64,000 bases of DNA from assembly GCA_965214915.1 (NCBI GenBank), contig CBDCCP010000002.1, positions 620,001 to 684,000 of the forward strand, given 5' to 3'. The notes beneath the pieces are model-generated. The model saw nothing but the letters and a program-made list of their open reading frames with translations, ran no database searches and had not been told where the DNA came from. Positions 27,964 through 36,938 of this stretch are shown here, one piece after another. A program made the position numbers and the translations under genes. Source of the stretch: CATQHP01 sp965214915 (lineage in GTDB: Bacteria > Acidobacteriota > Terriglobia > Bryobacterales > UBA6623). Position 1 is the first letter of the stretch; each line of letters opens with the position of its first letter.

Positions 27964-29466
27964 TCAGCGGACCGGTTCCTCGGCCGCGGTCAAGGGGGCG
28001 CTCGACCGGGACCGTGACTGCGCCAGCATGGAGCCGCCGGCAAACGCATAGCCCGCGAAAAATAGAGCGAGGAAGGGGACGGACAGCCAGTTTCCGGCCG
28101 CCGCCGTCCAGCACAGGCAGAATGCGAAGTAGGCCGCCGCAAGCAAGTTGGCCGCCGCCCGCCGGCCTCCCCGCGCCCCGTACCTGCGGCGGGCGAGAGG
28201 AGCGATTTTGCGATCCGCGCTGTATTTTGCCGTGCGTTCGAAAGGCGAGGCGGAACCGGCGGCGGCTTCCAGGACGGCTTTCGCGTTGCCGATCGCGAGT
28301 CCGATTCCGGTCGCGGCCAGCAGCGGCGCCAGCAGCGCATGGCGCCCGAACCCGCCTCTGCCAAGTTCCCGTTGAGCCAGAATATAGAAACTGCCGAGAG
28401 AGCTGAACGTGGCCAGAAAGATCGGCAGGTCGAGCCACAACAGCCGCCCCTGCCAGTGATGGAAGCGCACCGACATCGACGGCAGGGCAAGAACCGAGAG
28501 CAGCAGCAGCAGGGGATAGGCAACGTTCGCCGTGAGGTGTACGAACGCTTCCGCCTTTATCCGCAACGGCTGGTCCGAGCGCAGAATCCGGGGCAGCAGC
28601 TTGATCCCGGTCTGCACGAGACCCTTGGCCCAGCGGGCCTGTTGCGTCTGAAAGGAAGCCATGTCTTCGGGCAATTCGGATTCGACTTCCAAGCGCGGCA
28701 GATAGACGAACCGCCAACCCCGCAGTTGGGCGCGGTAGCTCAAGTCGGTGTCTTCGGTGAGCGTGTCGTGCTGCCAGCCGCCTGCATCTTCGATCGCTTT
28801 TTTACGCAGAATGCCTGCCGTTCCGTTGAAATTGAAAAACCGTCCCGAACGCGCCCGCGCTCCGTGCTCAAAGACGAAATGTCCGTCCAGAAGCAGGGCC
28901 TGGAGTCGGGTCAGCAACGAGCCGTTGCGGTTGCGGTAAGTCCAGCGCGTCTGCACGGCGCCCACCCGTTCATCGGTGAAGTAGTGAACGGTGTCGCGCA
29001 GGAAGTCTTTCGGCGGGGTGAAATCCGCGTCGAAAACGGCGATCAGATCGCCGGTTGCGCGCGCCAGTCCGGCCGCGAGCGCGCCGGCCTTGTACCCGGC
29101 CCGATTTTCGCGGCGGCGGTATTCGATCGGATGTCCTGCGTCCCGCAGTTGCTGCGTTTTGCGTAGGGCGAGTCGATGCGTCTCGTCGGTCGAGTCGTCG
29201 AGGACTTGGATCTGCAGGAGCTCCCGCGGGTAATCGATCCGGCAGGCGGATTCCAGCAATTGCTCGACAACGAACCGCTCGTTATAGATCGGCAGTTGCA
29301 CCGTGACGCGGGGCAGCCGCCGGAAGCGGCCCGCGGGCTGCGGATGCGCGGCGCCGCGATGCCGGTAGTAGAGAAAGATCAGGTAATAGCGGTGCAGGCC
29401 GTACAGGCTCAGCGCCGCCATGAGCGCGAAATACAAGCCGACCAGCGCCGCATCGGGAGAGATCAT
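27964..29466 (-). CDS. Membrane glycosyltransferase, family 2 (cellulose synthase-like)
   Basis: A 500-residue processive-type GT2. An N-terminal helix is followed by the catalytic domain with LDDSTDETHRL, the metal site VFDADFTPP, the base motif TEDTDLSYR and the QQARW motif (QxxRW) of chain-forming synthases. Several C-terminal membrane helices follow. It resembles beta-glycan (cellulose/mannan-like) synthases; the polymer is unknown. No PilZ domain is seen. It is divergent from the GT87-like gene, with a 41-base gap. Confidence 0.88.
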   Translation of the reverse strand: MISPDAALVGLYFALMAALSLYGLHRYYLIFLYYRHRGAAHPQPAGRFRRLPRVTVQLPIYNERFVVEQLLESACRIDYPRELLQIQVLDDSTDETHRLALRKTQQLRDAGHPIEYRRRENRAGYKAGALAAGLARATGDLIAVFDADFTPPKDFLRDTVHYFTDERVGAVQTRWTYRNRNGSLLTRLQALLLDGHFVFEHGARARSGRFFNFNGTAGILRKKAIEDAGGWQHDTLTEDTDLSYRAQLRGWRFVYLPRLEVESELPEDMASFQTQQARWAKGLVQTGIKLLPRILRSDQPLRIKAEAFVHLTANVAYPLLLLLSVLALPSMSVRFHHWQGRLLWLDLPIFLATFSSLGSFYILAQRELGRGGFGRHALLAPLLAATGIGLAIGNAKAVLEAAAGSASPFERTAKYSADRKIAPLARRRYGARGGRRAAANLLAAAYFAFCLCWTAAAGNWLSVPFLALFFAGYAFAGGSMLAQSRSRSSAPLTAAEEPVR

Positions 29467-29507
29467 GTGAGATACGCTTGGGATGGTTTTGACTTTCTAC
29501 CGTCCGC

Positions 29508-30896
29508 ATGGGCCGGCGGCCGCATGATCCGATGAGCGTGCGTCAGCGTCTCGGCCTGCTCTTCGCCATCGCGCTCCTCGAAGGCGGATACCTCTCGCTG
29601 TTCCGCTCGGGACGCCTCGCAGACGACGTGCCGGCGTATATCGCGCACGCGCTCTATCTGTCCCTAGTGTACTTGGTTTGTTGTTGGTCGATTACACGCC
29701 CTCGCGCCGGGCAATTGGACGAGCGGGCGGTCTTGCGCTGGATTTGGGCGGGCGCGGTTTTGTTCCGGCTGACCGTCTTGCCGCTGCACCCCAGCTTGTC
29801 GGAAGACACGACGCGCTACCGCTGGCAAGGGGTCATGCAGGCTCACGGCGGCGACCCCTACCTCAATGCGCCGCAAGAAGAACAGTGGGAGAGCATCCGC
29901 GACGAGACATGGCCGCGCGTCGTGCGCAAAGACCTCACGTCGGCTTACGGCCCCGTGTACGAGCAAATCTACCTTCACTATTACAAGTTCATCCGCACAT
30001 TCGGAGTCGCGCCCGCAACGGAGGTCCGGCTGTTCAAGCTTCCGTTCGCGTTGGCCGATATCGGCGTCGGCCTGGCGCTCATGGGCCTGCTGGCCGCCGC
30101 CGGACGCCCGCGGACGTGGGCGCTGATCTACCTCTGGTCTCCCTTGGCCGTCGTGGAATTCTGGGCCGAGGGACATAACGATTCGGTGACCCTGCTTTTT
30201 GTCGTGTCCGCGCTGGCGCTGCTCTTGCGCGGGCGCCGCGCCTGGGCGTTCGCCGCCCTGACTGCGGCGGCGCTTGGAAAAATCTGGCCCGTCATTCTGT
30301 TTCCCTTTTGGGCGTTCGAGCGCGATGCCCGCGGCCGCCTGCGTTTCCACTGGCGCCCGTTATTGGCCTGCCTGCCGGTTGCGGCGGTCCTTTGCGCGCC
30401 GTACTGGCGCAGCGTGATGCGCATCGAAGAAGCGCTGACCGGGCTCGTCGGCGGATGGCGCAACAACGACAGCCTTTTCGCCTACGTCTACGCCTACGCC
30501 GGCTACGATTTCGCCGCCGCGTCGGCTCTGGTCAAAAAATTGCTCGCCGCCGCCCTGGGCGCCGTCTGGCTTCTACAGTTGCGCCTTCGTCTGTGTCCGA
30601 CGCAGACCGCCCTTACGGCGGCAACGGTTCTGTTGCTGCTTTCGGCGAACTGCTTCCCCTGGTATCTCACCTGGCTCTTGCCGCTGCTCGCGGTGCATCC
30701 GTATGCGCCCCTGCTGCTGTGGACCGCCGTCGTTCCCTTGGCCCATCATGTCGTGACGGGATACGAAATCGCCTCCGTCTGGCAGTACGACCGCACGATT
30801 CTCGCTCTCGAATACGTCCCGGCGCTCGCTTGGCTGGTCATCGACGCGGCGCGCCGGCTGCGGCAAGCACACACGGCCAGCAAACCCCACACATAG
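29508..30896 (+). CDS. Polytopic membrane glycosyltransferase (GT87-like)
   Basis: A 462-residue protein (or 454 from the ATG at 29532) with about ten or more membrane helices. The early loop has LSEDTTRYRWQGVMQAHGGDPYLNAP, the acidic first loop typical of polyprenyl-phosphate-sugar dependent GT-C enzymes. Later LWSPLAVVEFWAEGHNDSVTLLF also fits GT-C mannosyltransferases. It is probably an envelope glycan enzyme working with the divergent GT2. Donor and acceptor unknown. Confidence 0.75.
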   Translation: MGRRPHDPMSVRQRLGLLFAIALLEGGYLSLFRSGRLADDVPAYIAHALYLSLVYLVCCWSITRPRAGQLDERAVLRWIWAGAVLFRLTVLPLHPSLSEDTTRYRWQGVMQAHGGDPYLNAPQEEQWESIRDETWPRVVRKDLTSAYGPVYEQIYLHYYKFIRTFGVAPATEVRLFKLPFALADIGVGLALMGLLAAAGRPRTWALIYLWSPLAVVEFWAEGHNDSVTLLFVVSALALLLRGRRAWAFAALTAAALGKIWPVILFPFWAFERDARGRLRFHWRPLLACLPVAAVLCAPYWRSVMRIEEALTGLVGGWRNNDSLFAYVYAYAGYDFAAASALVKKLLAAALGAVWLLQLRLRLCPTQTALTAATVLLLLSANCFPWYLTWLLPLLAVHPYAPLLLWTAVVPLAHHVVTGYEIASVWQYDRTILALEYVPALAWLVIDAARRLRQAHTASKPHT

Positions 30897-30985
30897 GATG
30901 GCGTGTTTCCTGAACGGATGGCATCCAAGAGCAGGATGGTTTGACGGGGATTTTGGTGTGCTGGCGGACTTTTGGGCTAATCAGC
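30897..30985. other. Short gap at the island's left edge
   Basis: The 89 bases between the GT87-like stop and the helicase stop hold no ORF and no recognisable attachment site. Composition becomes more AT-rich from here to the right. Confidence 0.4.
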
Positions 30986-32483
30986 TCACATTTCACTGTC
31001 ATCGGGTGGATCTTCGTATTCCTCGGTCTCTCGATTCCAGCACGCATACTCCCAAGCGTCCGCAACAGCAGACGGTTCAATGGCTGATGCGGCGATCCAC
31101 CGCTTTACGGGACGCTGTCCCGGTCTTGGCACAACGGCTACTTGATACATGAGGCCTCCGTCCATTATTGTAGGTTGGATTATCTCCACATCGACAGCCA
31201 TTTGCCCAGTCTGGTGGTAGCAAACACGGGAACCTGCTCTGAATACACGCTCATAACCTGTCGGCATATCTGCAATAGTCTCCTGGATAGTCCCCCTTGC
31301 AGTAGCCGTTGAGATCTCGTTTTGAATTTTCGTCACAACAGACGCAAGATCTTCTTCCCCATTGGTTGAGTCCGCTTTTATTGCGGCTAGTAACCGGGTG
31401 AGGACATGCTCGAATTCGAGATACAGCCGTTCAGTCAGTCTCAAACTTCCATATGTTTCGTCGTATATCGCTATGCATCCTCCCCGAAGCCCGCCGCCGT
31501 CCAAACTCCGAACTGATATGTTGGAAGCAGCCGAACCGACATCTTGCGGAGCTACGCTATATTCTCGGATAAATACCTCTCGTAGTCTATCGGTGAACGC
31601 CATTTTTACAGATGTTTTCTTAAACCAATCCTTATTTATACATAACACTACACCACTAGTGCGGAAATTGCGCGAATGTGCTCGCATGTTTGGGTTTCGT
31701 TGTTGGAGTTCTTTATAGGAGCGAAATTCGTTGGTGCGTGCATCGATGTATCCTTCTACTCTTTGGGTGATTTGCATGAGACACTCGGTGAAAAATCCAT
31801 TCTCACTGTTGCTACTATGATTTTCCTGAATGTCTGCGGGAGTTATTCCGGCGTTGACCCATGTCGTGATTCTCGGCTGCGTCAACCGCCCCGGCATGGT
31901 GCGTTTCACGCGGATGAATGATTCGAATGAACTTGTGTGCCATGCGGCGACTTCGTACGCTTTCCTCAAATGCAGATAGGTCGCGCCCGGATAACACTCG
32001 CGAAGTGCCTGAAGTTGATTCACGTCGCCAATGCTGTGGCCGTCTGCATGCGTTTTGATCTGGAAGTTCGCTTCGCCGATGTTGCGCAGCGGGTAGCCGT
32101 AGTGTGGAGTGTCCCCGCCGAGAGCGGCGACCGCATCGAATTCCGGCGGTCGGTTGCCGCCAGGTCTTGCAGCCGCATGCATGTTGCGGAATCCGTCAGG
32201 CCAAATGCCCCGAGATGGCGTTTTTGAAGGCGCTCCAAGAGACTCCTGCTCGACGGCAAGACACCGTCCATGCGCGAACTGCATAAAACGATTGTCAAGA
32301 TACAGATAGGACGGCTCAACCGACATTTCGTGATACTCGCGGAATGAAGTACCGTATCCGCGGAACGCCTGTGGAGGAGCAATTACCACGAAAGCACCAG
32401 GATTACTTCTCCCAACGCGTCCGAGTCGTTGCCGATATGCTTTGCGCGTACCGGGAACTCCAATGTTAAGGCCGACCCGCAAA

Positions 32484-32487
32484 TGAG
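32484..32487. repeat. IS5 target duplication TGAG, left copy
   Basis: TGAG here and at 33716-33719 directly flank the IS5 element. Deleting the element and one copy restores the helicase codons GAC ATT CCT CAT TTG (gene strand). Four bases is the usual IS5-group duplication length. Confidence 0.85.
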
Positions 32488-33715
32488 GGAAAGTCTGATT
32501 AATTGACCGTTGGGTAGACGGATAGAATAATAGCAGGAATGAGGGGGTAGGAGAGGATGCAGGGAGCGCTGAACAGACAAAGGACATTGGCGGAAGCAGG
32601 ATTCGAGCGCTATGGCAAGGTGACCAAGCGGGAGCGATTTTTGGAACAGATGGACAGGGTAGTGCCGTGGGAGAAGCTCTGCGCGCTGGTCAAGCCGGTC
32701 TACCCGCAGCGTCAAGGGGCAGGGCGTCCGCCGGTGGGCGTGGAGCGGATGCTGCGCATCCACTTTCTCCAGCAGTGGTTCAATTTGTCGGATCCGGGAG
32801 TGGAGGAAGCGCTGTACGACTCCAACGCGATGCGGCGTTTTGCGGGCATCGACTTGTGCCGGGAGCCGGCGCCGGACGAGACGACGGTCTGCAAGTTTCG
32901 CCGGCTGCTGGAGAAGCACAAACTGGGGGCGGCGCTTTTCGGGGCGGTGAACGCACACTTGCAAGAGCAAGGGCTGAAGGTTAGCGGCGGGACGATTGTG
33001 GATGCGACGATCATCGACGCGCCGAGTTCGACGAAGAACAAGGAGAAGAAGCGGGACCCGGAGATGCGTCAGACGAAGAAGGGGAATCAGTGGTACTTCG
33101 GGATGAAGGCGCACATCGGAGTGGACGCCGAGACGAAGCTGATCCATTCCGTGGCGACGACGGCGGCGAACGTACATGACTCGCAGGTGATCGGCAAGTT
33201 GCTGCACGGCAACGAAGAGCGAGTGTGGGGAGATGCGGCCTATCAGGGGCAGGGGCAGGCGATTCGGCAGCAGGCTCCGCAGGCGCAGGACTGCACGCAC
33301 CGGAAAGGAACCCGCCAAAGGCCGTTGAGCGCCGCGCAAAAGGAGCGCAACCGGGCCAAATCGAAGGTGCGCGCGAAGGTCGAGCATCCCTTTCAGGTGC
33401 TGAAACGGATTTTCGGTTTCAGCAAGGTGCGCTACCGCGGGCTGGAGAAGAACACTCAGCGGGTGTACGTCAATTGTGCTTTGGTCAATCTGTTCCTGGC
33501 CAGGCAGCACTGCTTGCCGCTTGCTGCGGCGTAATCTGCAGGGCGTAGTGTGTCCAATAGGCAAAAAGCGCCCTCAAAACCCTACTGCAGCCTGAAAAAT
33601 AGCTGCCCATAGCTGGTTTCGGCCCCAGTATCGCCCACCCCCGCCTATTGCTTGCCCCGCTACCTACGCCTTGATCGCTCCCATACCCTAAAATTGCCTA
33701 TTGTTCAGACCTTCC
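32488..33715 (+). mobile_element. IS5-family insertion sequence, 1228 bases
   Basis: Ends match each other imperfectly: GGAAAGTCTGATTAAT on the left and, on the opposite strand, GGAAGGTCTGAACAAT on the right. It is flanked by TGAG duplications and carries one intact transposase on the + strand, opposite to the helicase. About 180 noncoding bases follow the transposase before the right end. It interrupts the helicase between motifs V and VI. Confidence 0.92.
32557..33534 (+). CDS. IS5-group transposase
   Basis: A 325-residue DDE transposase. N-terminal helical region (PWEKLCALVKPVYP, MLRIHFLQQWFNLSDPGVEEALYDS), then the catalytic domain: first Asp in GTIVDATIIDAPSSTKNK, RDPEMRQTKKGNQWYFGMKAHIGVD, second Asp in VWGDAAYQG, and Glu in KVEHPFQVLKRIFGF. 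All match the IS5 group closely and the frame is intact, so the element may be active. Confidence 0.95.
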   Translation: MQGALNRQRTLAEAGFERYGKVTKRERFLEQMDRVVPWEKLCALVKPVYPQRQGAGRPPVGVERMLRIHFLQQWFNLSDPGVEEALYDSNAMRRFAGIDLCREPAPDETTVCKFRRLLEKHKLGAALFGAVNAHLQEQGLKVSGGTIVDATIIDAPSSTKNKEKKRDPEMRQTKKGNQWYFGMKAHIGVDAETKLIHSVATTAANVHDSQVIGKLLHGNEERVWGDAAYQGQGQAIRQQAPQAQDCTHRKGTRQRPLSAAQKERNRAKSKVRAKVEHPFQVLKRIFGFSKVRYRGLEKNTQRVYVNCALVNLFLARQHCLPLAAA

Positions 33716-33719
33716 TGAG
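33716..33719. repeat. IS5 target duplication TGAG, right copy
   Basis: The right copy of the four-base duplication. The 78 bases from 33716 to 33793 are the only helicase DNA left between the two elements. Confidence 0.85.
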
Positions 33720-33793
33720 GAATGTCGATCCCGAGTTCAAGCGCGGATGTAGATACAATGCCGCGGAGTTTTCCAGACTGGAGTCTTCGTTCA

Positions 33794-33802
33794 ATCAACT
33801 GG
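33794..33802. repeat. IS21 target duplication ATCAACTGG, left copy
   Basis: ATCAACTGG occurs here and at 36930-36938, exactly bordering the IS21 element. The bases either side of the two copies differ, so the repeat is nine bases. Keeping one copy restores the helicase reading EDRQLIERRL. Confidence 0.85.
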
Positions 33803-33832
33803 TGTTCGGTGTCAACTACTTTTGCCGGTCGA

Positions 33833-33851
33833 CGACAATTATTTTTGCCGG
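33833..33851. repeat. IS21 terminal inverted repeat, left inner copy
   Basis: Pairs perfectly over 19 bases with 36908-36926. The left copy lies 30 bases inside the element boundary but the right copy only 3 bases inside, so the ends are asymmetric. Confidence 0.8.
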
Positions 33852-33855
33852 CGCG

Positions 33856-34146
33856 CTAGCCGTCACGCCCGAAGCCCCTGGGCAGGTCGACAGCCTCCAG
33901 TACCGACAGATCCAGATCGCAGACCTGCTCGAGCAACTCCGCGGTCGCGGACCCGGCGAGGGATTCCGGCAACGCGTCCCGCCACTCCTGGTACTGTTCC
34001 TGCAACTCCAGGAGCGTCTGCACCGCGTCGTTCCACTGCTGTGGCCGCGACCTCCGGTCTGCTGGCCGGCGGTACCGGATCCGGGATTCGGCGACCTTCC
34101 GCCGCTCCCGGTAACGTGCCTGCCGCTCCGCGTTCGTCAGCGCCAT
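33856..34146 (-). CDS. Accessory ORF of the IS21 element, 96 residues
   Basis: Starts MALTNAERQARYRERRK, a short basic N-terminus seen in small proteins of phages and mobile elements. Then a helical middle (WNDAVQTLLELQEQYQEWRDALPESL) and an acidic end. It lies between istB and the left terminus, on the same strand as istA/istB, so it travels with the element. IS21 elements normally carry only istA and istB, so this is a passenger. A small DNA- or transposase-binding role is possible but not shown. Confidence 0.6.
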   Translation of the reverse strand: MALTNAERQARYRERRKVAESRIRYRRPADRRSRPQQWNDAVQTLLELQEQYQEWRDALPESLAGSATAELLEQVCDLDLSVLEAVDLPRGFGRDG

Positions 34147-34324
34147 AGGACTAATACTGCACCGTTACGTAACGGACCGGAGGGGAAGCGGTCGGCCGAG
34201 CGTTCGAGGCGCAAGCGTGGCGACAGACCCCACCGCTCGGTTGCCGTCGGCATTGGTGTACGCGTGTGCGTTGGTCCGCGACAGCGGAGCGGCTCCCCGG
34301 CGTCGCACTTCCGGGCAGTCGAAC

Positions 34325-34350
34325 GCGGGCCAGCCTTCCGGCTGGCCCGC
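34325..34350. terminator. Perfect 11-bp hairpin inside the IS21 element
   Basis: GCGGGCCAGCC, loop TTCC, GGCTGGCCCGC. It is fully paired and GC-rich, about 170 bases after the istB stop on the istB-sense side. No T tract follows on either strand, so it is either an intrinsic-like terminator without a U run or a structural element between istB and the accessory ORF. Confidence 0.4.
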
Positions 34351-34360
34351 AAGGGCTTCC

Positions 34361-34449
34361 CGCACGCTCGGCCACAGGCAGTCACCCGAAGGGCCGGAGC
34401 GTAGCGGAGGACTCGCGCAGCGGGTTGACGGCCTGTGGCCGAGCGTGCG
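34361..34449. repeat. Long inverted repeat, 19-bp arms, inside the IS21 element
   Basis: CGCACGCTCGGCCACAGGC (34361-34379) pairs perfectly with GCCTGTGGCCGAGCGTGCG (34431-34449) around a 51-base loop. With the neighbouring hairpin it fills much of the roughly 375-base noncoding stretch 34147-34522 between the accessory ORF and istB. Function unknown. Confidence 0.75.
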
Positions 34450-34522
34450 CGAGGTAAACGTTCCGAGTGCAGCGAGGGCCTTCATAACCGCCAGCTCGCC
34501 GACGTCTCGGACCACACAGGTT

Positions 34523-35344
34523 TCAGGAAGCAGCGGGTCGACGGCGCCGCGGCAACAGCGGACCCGGCGGACGTCCACGACGTGCCGGCGGTGGTGATGG
34601 CGCCGGCGATGTCGGTCGCGACGGGTCCGTTCGATAGCTCGGCACGTCGAACTCGAGCACCACCGAGTGGTGTACCAGCCGGTCGATCGCCGCGGCGGTG
34701 GCCATCTGGTCGCGGAAGATCCGGTCCCACTGGCTGAACACCAGGTTGCTGGTCACCATCACCGAGCGCCGCTCGTAGCGCTCGGCCAGCAATGTGAACA
34801 GCACCTCGGCCTCGTCCGGGCTCTGCTGCACGTAGCCGAGATCATCGGCCAGAATCACCTCGAAGAGGTCGAGCTTGCGCAGCGCCCGCGGCAGGTCGAG
34901 GTCGCGTTTGGCGCCGAGCAGTTCCTGCACCAGGGCGTAGGCCGGCACGCACAACACGCTGTGGCCGGCTTCGACCAGCGCGTGCGCGACCGCGCACAAC
35001 GCGTGGCTCTTGCCGACGCCCGGCAGACCGAAGGCGAGCACATTGGTCGCCGTTTCGAGGAACGCCCCGGTGGCCAGCGTCTTCAACTGCTGCACGACCG
35101 GGCCCGGCAACCTTCCGGTGTCGAGCGTCTCGAACGTCTTGCCGGGCGGCAGACGCGATGCTCGTCGCAATCGGGCAATCCGGCGCTGGCGACGCGCCTC
35201 GGCTTCGGCCTCGAACACTTCCAGCAACACCGGCAGCGCGTCGTGGTGGCCGGCCTGTGTCAGCCGCGGTACCAACTCCTCGGCCGCCGTCGTCAGGTTG
35301 AACTGCGTCAGCAGCGTCGTCACCTGCGTGCTCGGGGCCGTCAT
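34523..35344 (-). CDS. istB: IS21 helper ATPase
   Basis: A 273-residue AAA+ ATPase that assists IstA in target selection. The start ATG at 35344 overlaps the istA stop (ATGA). Walker A FGLPGVGKSHALCA, Walker B VILADDLGYV, sensor region VMVTSNLVFSQW and the C-terminal LVHHSVVLEFDVPSYR are all present. A proline/arginine-rich tail of about 25 residues follows, possibly a natural variant end. Confidence 0.93.
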   Translation of the reverse strand: MTAPSTQVTTLLTQFNLTTAAEELVPRLTQAGHHDALPVLLEVFEAEAEARRQRRIARLRRASRLPPGKTFETLDTGRLPGPVVQQLKTLATGAFLETATNVLAFGLPGVGKSHALCAVAHALVEAGHSVLCVPAYALVQELLGAKRDLDLPRALRKLDLFEVILADDLGYVQQSPDEAEVLFTLLAERYERRSVMVTSNLVFSQWDRIFRDQMATAAAIDRLVHHSVVLEFDVPSYRTDPSRPTSPAPSPPPARRGRPPGPLLPRRRRPAAS

Positions 35345-36861
35345 CCGTGCAGACCTCCGGTCAACAACGCGTCGTAACGCGTCAGGTCCGGGCGAGGGAT
35401 GTGGACCACCGGCACGGTCGGGACCGGCGGACGCACCTCGGCCTGAACGCTGGCGTACTCGCACGTGTCGCCGGCGTCGAGGCGAGCCCGAAGCGTCGCC
35501 TCGACCCGCCGCTCGCTGGTCGTCGCCGCCAGGTGCAGCAGCCGCACATACTCGACGTCGGCCCGCTCGCCGTGCGTCCGACCCAGCGCGTCATACGCCG
35601 CCCGGAACGTCAGCGACGGGAACAGCTCCTCCCGGAAGCGATACCGCGCAAAGGCGCCCGGCTTGCGAACCAGGCTGCCGATGATGTGGCGGTAGTCGAT
35701 CCGGTGGTCCGCCGCGCCCCGCAGCCGCGGCATCGTGCACAGCACCCGGCCGCCGTAGAGGACATCGACCGTCGACGGGTGCTGACGAGCCTCGACCGTG
35801 TGACCTATCAGGCGCGACGGCACCGAGTAGATTCGGCTGCCGATGCGAATCGTGCTCCACTTGCGCACTCTGCACTGGAAGGTCGTGTACTCCGGGATCC
35901 GCGCCGCCGGCAACGGTCGCAGATACGAACGCTCCTCGGCCAGCCGAGCCGCCGCCGGCCGGTTCCGCTCTTCGTCGACGACCGCACGCACGAAGCGCAG
36001 ATACGCCGATTCGTCGACGAAGTCTCTGTCGCCCCGCAGCAGCAGCGCCTGCTCGATGGCCGTCTTCGTGCGGAAGTGCGCCTGCTCGGCGACCCCGTTC
36101 TCGTGCGGTTTCCCCGGCTGGATCCGCGACGAGTCCAGCCCGTAGTGGTCCAGAACCTGCCGGAAACGTGCCGTCAACTGGCGCCCGCCGCTGCGCTTCA
36201 GCTCGTGCGTCGCCGCCGACAGATTGTCGTGACGAAGCACCGCCGGCACCGCACCCAGTGTCCACAGCGCGCCCTGCAGGCCAGCCACCAGCGCCTCGAA
36301 CGTCTCGCTCAGCGCCAGCCCCACATACGTCCACTTGCTGTAGCTCAGCACCCACTCGAACAACAGGTGCGGGAACCCAACGCCCCGGATCGTCACGCCC
36401 AGATCGCTCGTGTCGGTGAAGTCGAACGCCGCTTCCCGACCCGCAACCGCCACCTGCTCGAAGTACACCTCGCGGTCCGCACCGTACTGCACCCGCCAGT
36501 CGCGGACCCGCCGCTGCAGCGTCCGTAGCTGCCCCTCCTGAAAGCAACCCGGATGCCGCCGGCACAGCGCCTTGAACAGCGTCAGCACCTGCAGCCGGCC
36601 GTCGGCATCGGCCACAAGCTGCGGCACCACCTCCGACTCCCACACGTCGGCGAACGGGTCCTCCCGCGTCCGCCACGTCCGCGGCGCCTTCGCCGTCGAC
36701 GGCAACGCGCCGCTCTGCCACTGGCGCGCCGTCCGCTCGCTCATTCCCGCCGCCGCCGCGGCCGCCGCCAACGTCTTCCCCGACATCCGTTTCTCTCGCA
36801 ATCGCCGAACCTGCGCATCCGTGACCAACCCGTCCTCCGCGAGGAAAACGGGCAGTCTCAC
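35341..36861 (-). CDS. istA: IS21 transposase
   Basis: A 506-residue transposase. N-terminal helix-turn-helix (KTLAAAAAAAGMSERTARQWQSG), then the integrase core with Asp in FDFTDTSDLG, Asp in RHDNLSAAT and Glu in HENGVAEQAHF, and a C-terminal beta domain (VRKWSTIRIGSRIYSVPSRL). GTG start. Frame intact, so the element may be functional. Confidence 0.94.
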   Translation of the reverse strand: MRLPVFLAEDGLVTDAQVRRLREKRMSGKTLAAAAAAAGMSERTARQWQSGALPSTAKAPRTWRTREDPFADVWESEVVPQLVADADGRLQVLTLFKALCRRHPGCFQEGQLRTLQRRVRDWRVQYGADREVYFEQVAVAGREAAFDFTDTSDLGVTIRGVGFPHLLFEWVLSYSKWTYVGLALSETFEALVAGLQGALWTLGAVPAVLRHDNLSAATHELKRSGGRQLTARFRQVLDHYGLDSSRIQPGKPHENGVAEQAHFRTKTAIEQALLLRGDRDFVDESAYLRFVRAVVDEERNRPAAARLAEERSYLRPLPAARIPEYTTFQCRVRKWSTIRIGSRIYSVPSRLIGHTVEARQHPSTVDVLYGGRVLCTMPRLRGAADHRIDYRHIIGSLVRKPGAFARYRFREELFPSLTFRAAYDALGRTHGERADVEYVRLLHLAATTSERRVEATLRARLDAGDTCEYASVQAEVRPPVPTVPVVHIPRPDLTRYDALLTGGLHG

Positions 36862-36907
36862 ACGACTCCGGGTGGGTCCACGAACCGGCCGATCGCGTCC
36901 TCGGCAA

Positions 36908-36926
36908 CCGGCAAAAATAATTGTCG
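36908..36926. repeat. IS21 terminal inverted repeat, right copy
   Basis: CCGGCAAAAATAATTGTCG, the reverse complement of 33833-33851. The element ends three bases further right, next to ATCAACTGG (36930-36938). Confidence 0.8.
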
Positions 36927-36929
36927 TTG

Positions 36930-36938
36930 ATCAACTGG
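36930..36938. repeat. IS21 target duplication ATCAACTGG, right copy
   Basis: The second copy of the nine-base duplication, within the helicase codons for RQLI. Confidence 0.85.

Larger units (their letters stand above)
33803..36929 (-). mobile_element. IS21-family insertion sequence with an extra ORF, about 3.1 kb
   Basis: The left end begins TGTTCGGTGTCAACT. A 19-base perfect inverted repeat CGACAATTATTTTTGCCGG lies at 33833-33851 and, reversed, at 36908-36926, and an extra related copy (CAACTACTTTTGCCGG) lies outside it on the left, as is usual for the multiple end repeats of IS21. Genes run right to left: istA, istB overlapping by ATGA, then a noncoding stretch with hairpins, then a 96-residue ORF. 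The element lies in the same direction as the helicase and cuts it after residue 345. Confidence 0.92.

Noticed and set aside
30986..32587. A separate 533-residue gene
   Set aside because: Its first 34 or so codons are IS5 DNA; the rest is the helicase C-terminus and begins in the middle of a conserved motif.
32383..33564. 393-residue antisense frame over the IS5 transposase
   Set aside because: Crosses the element boundary and has no family likeness.
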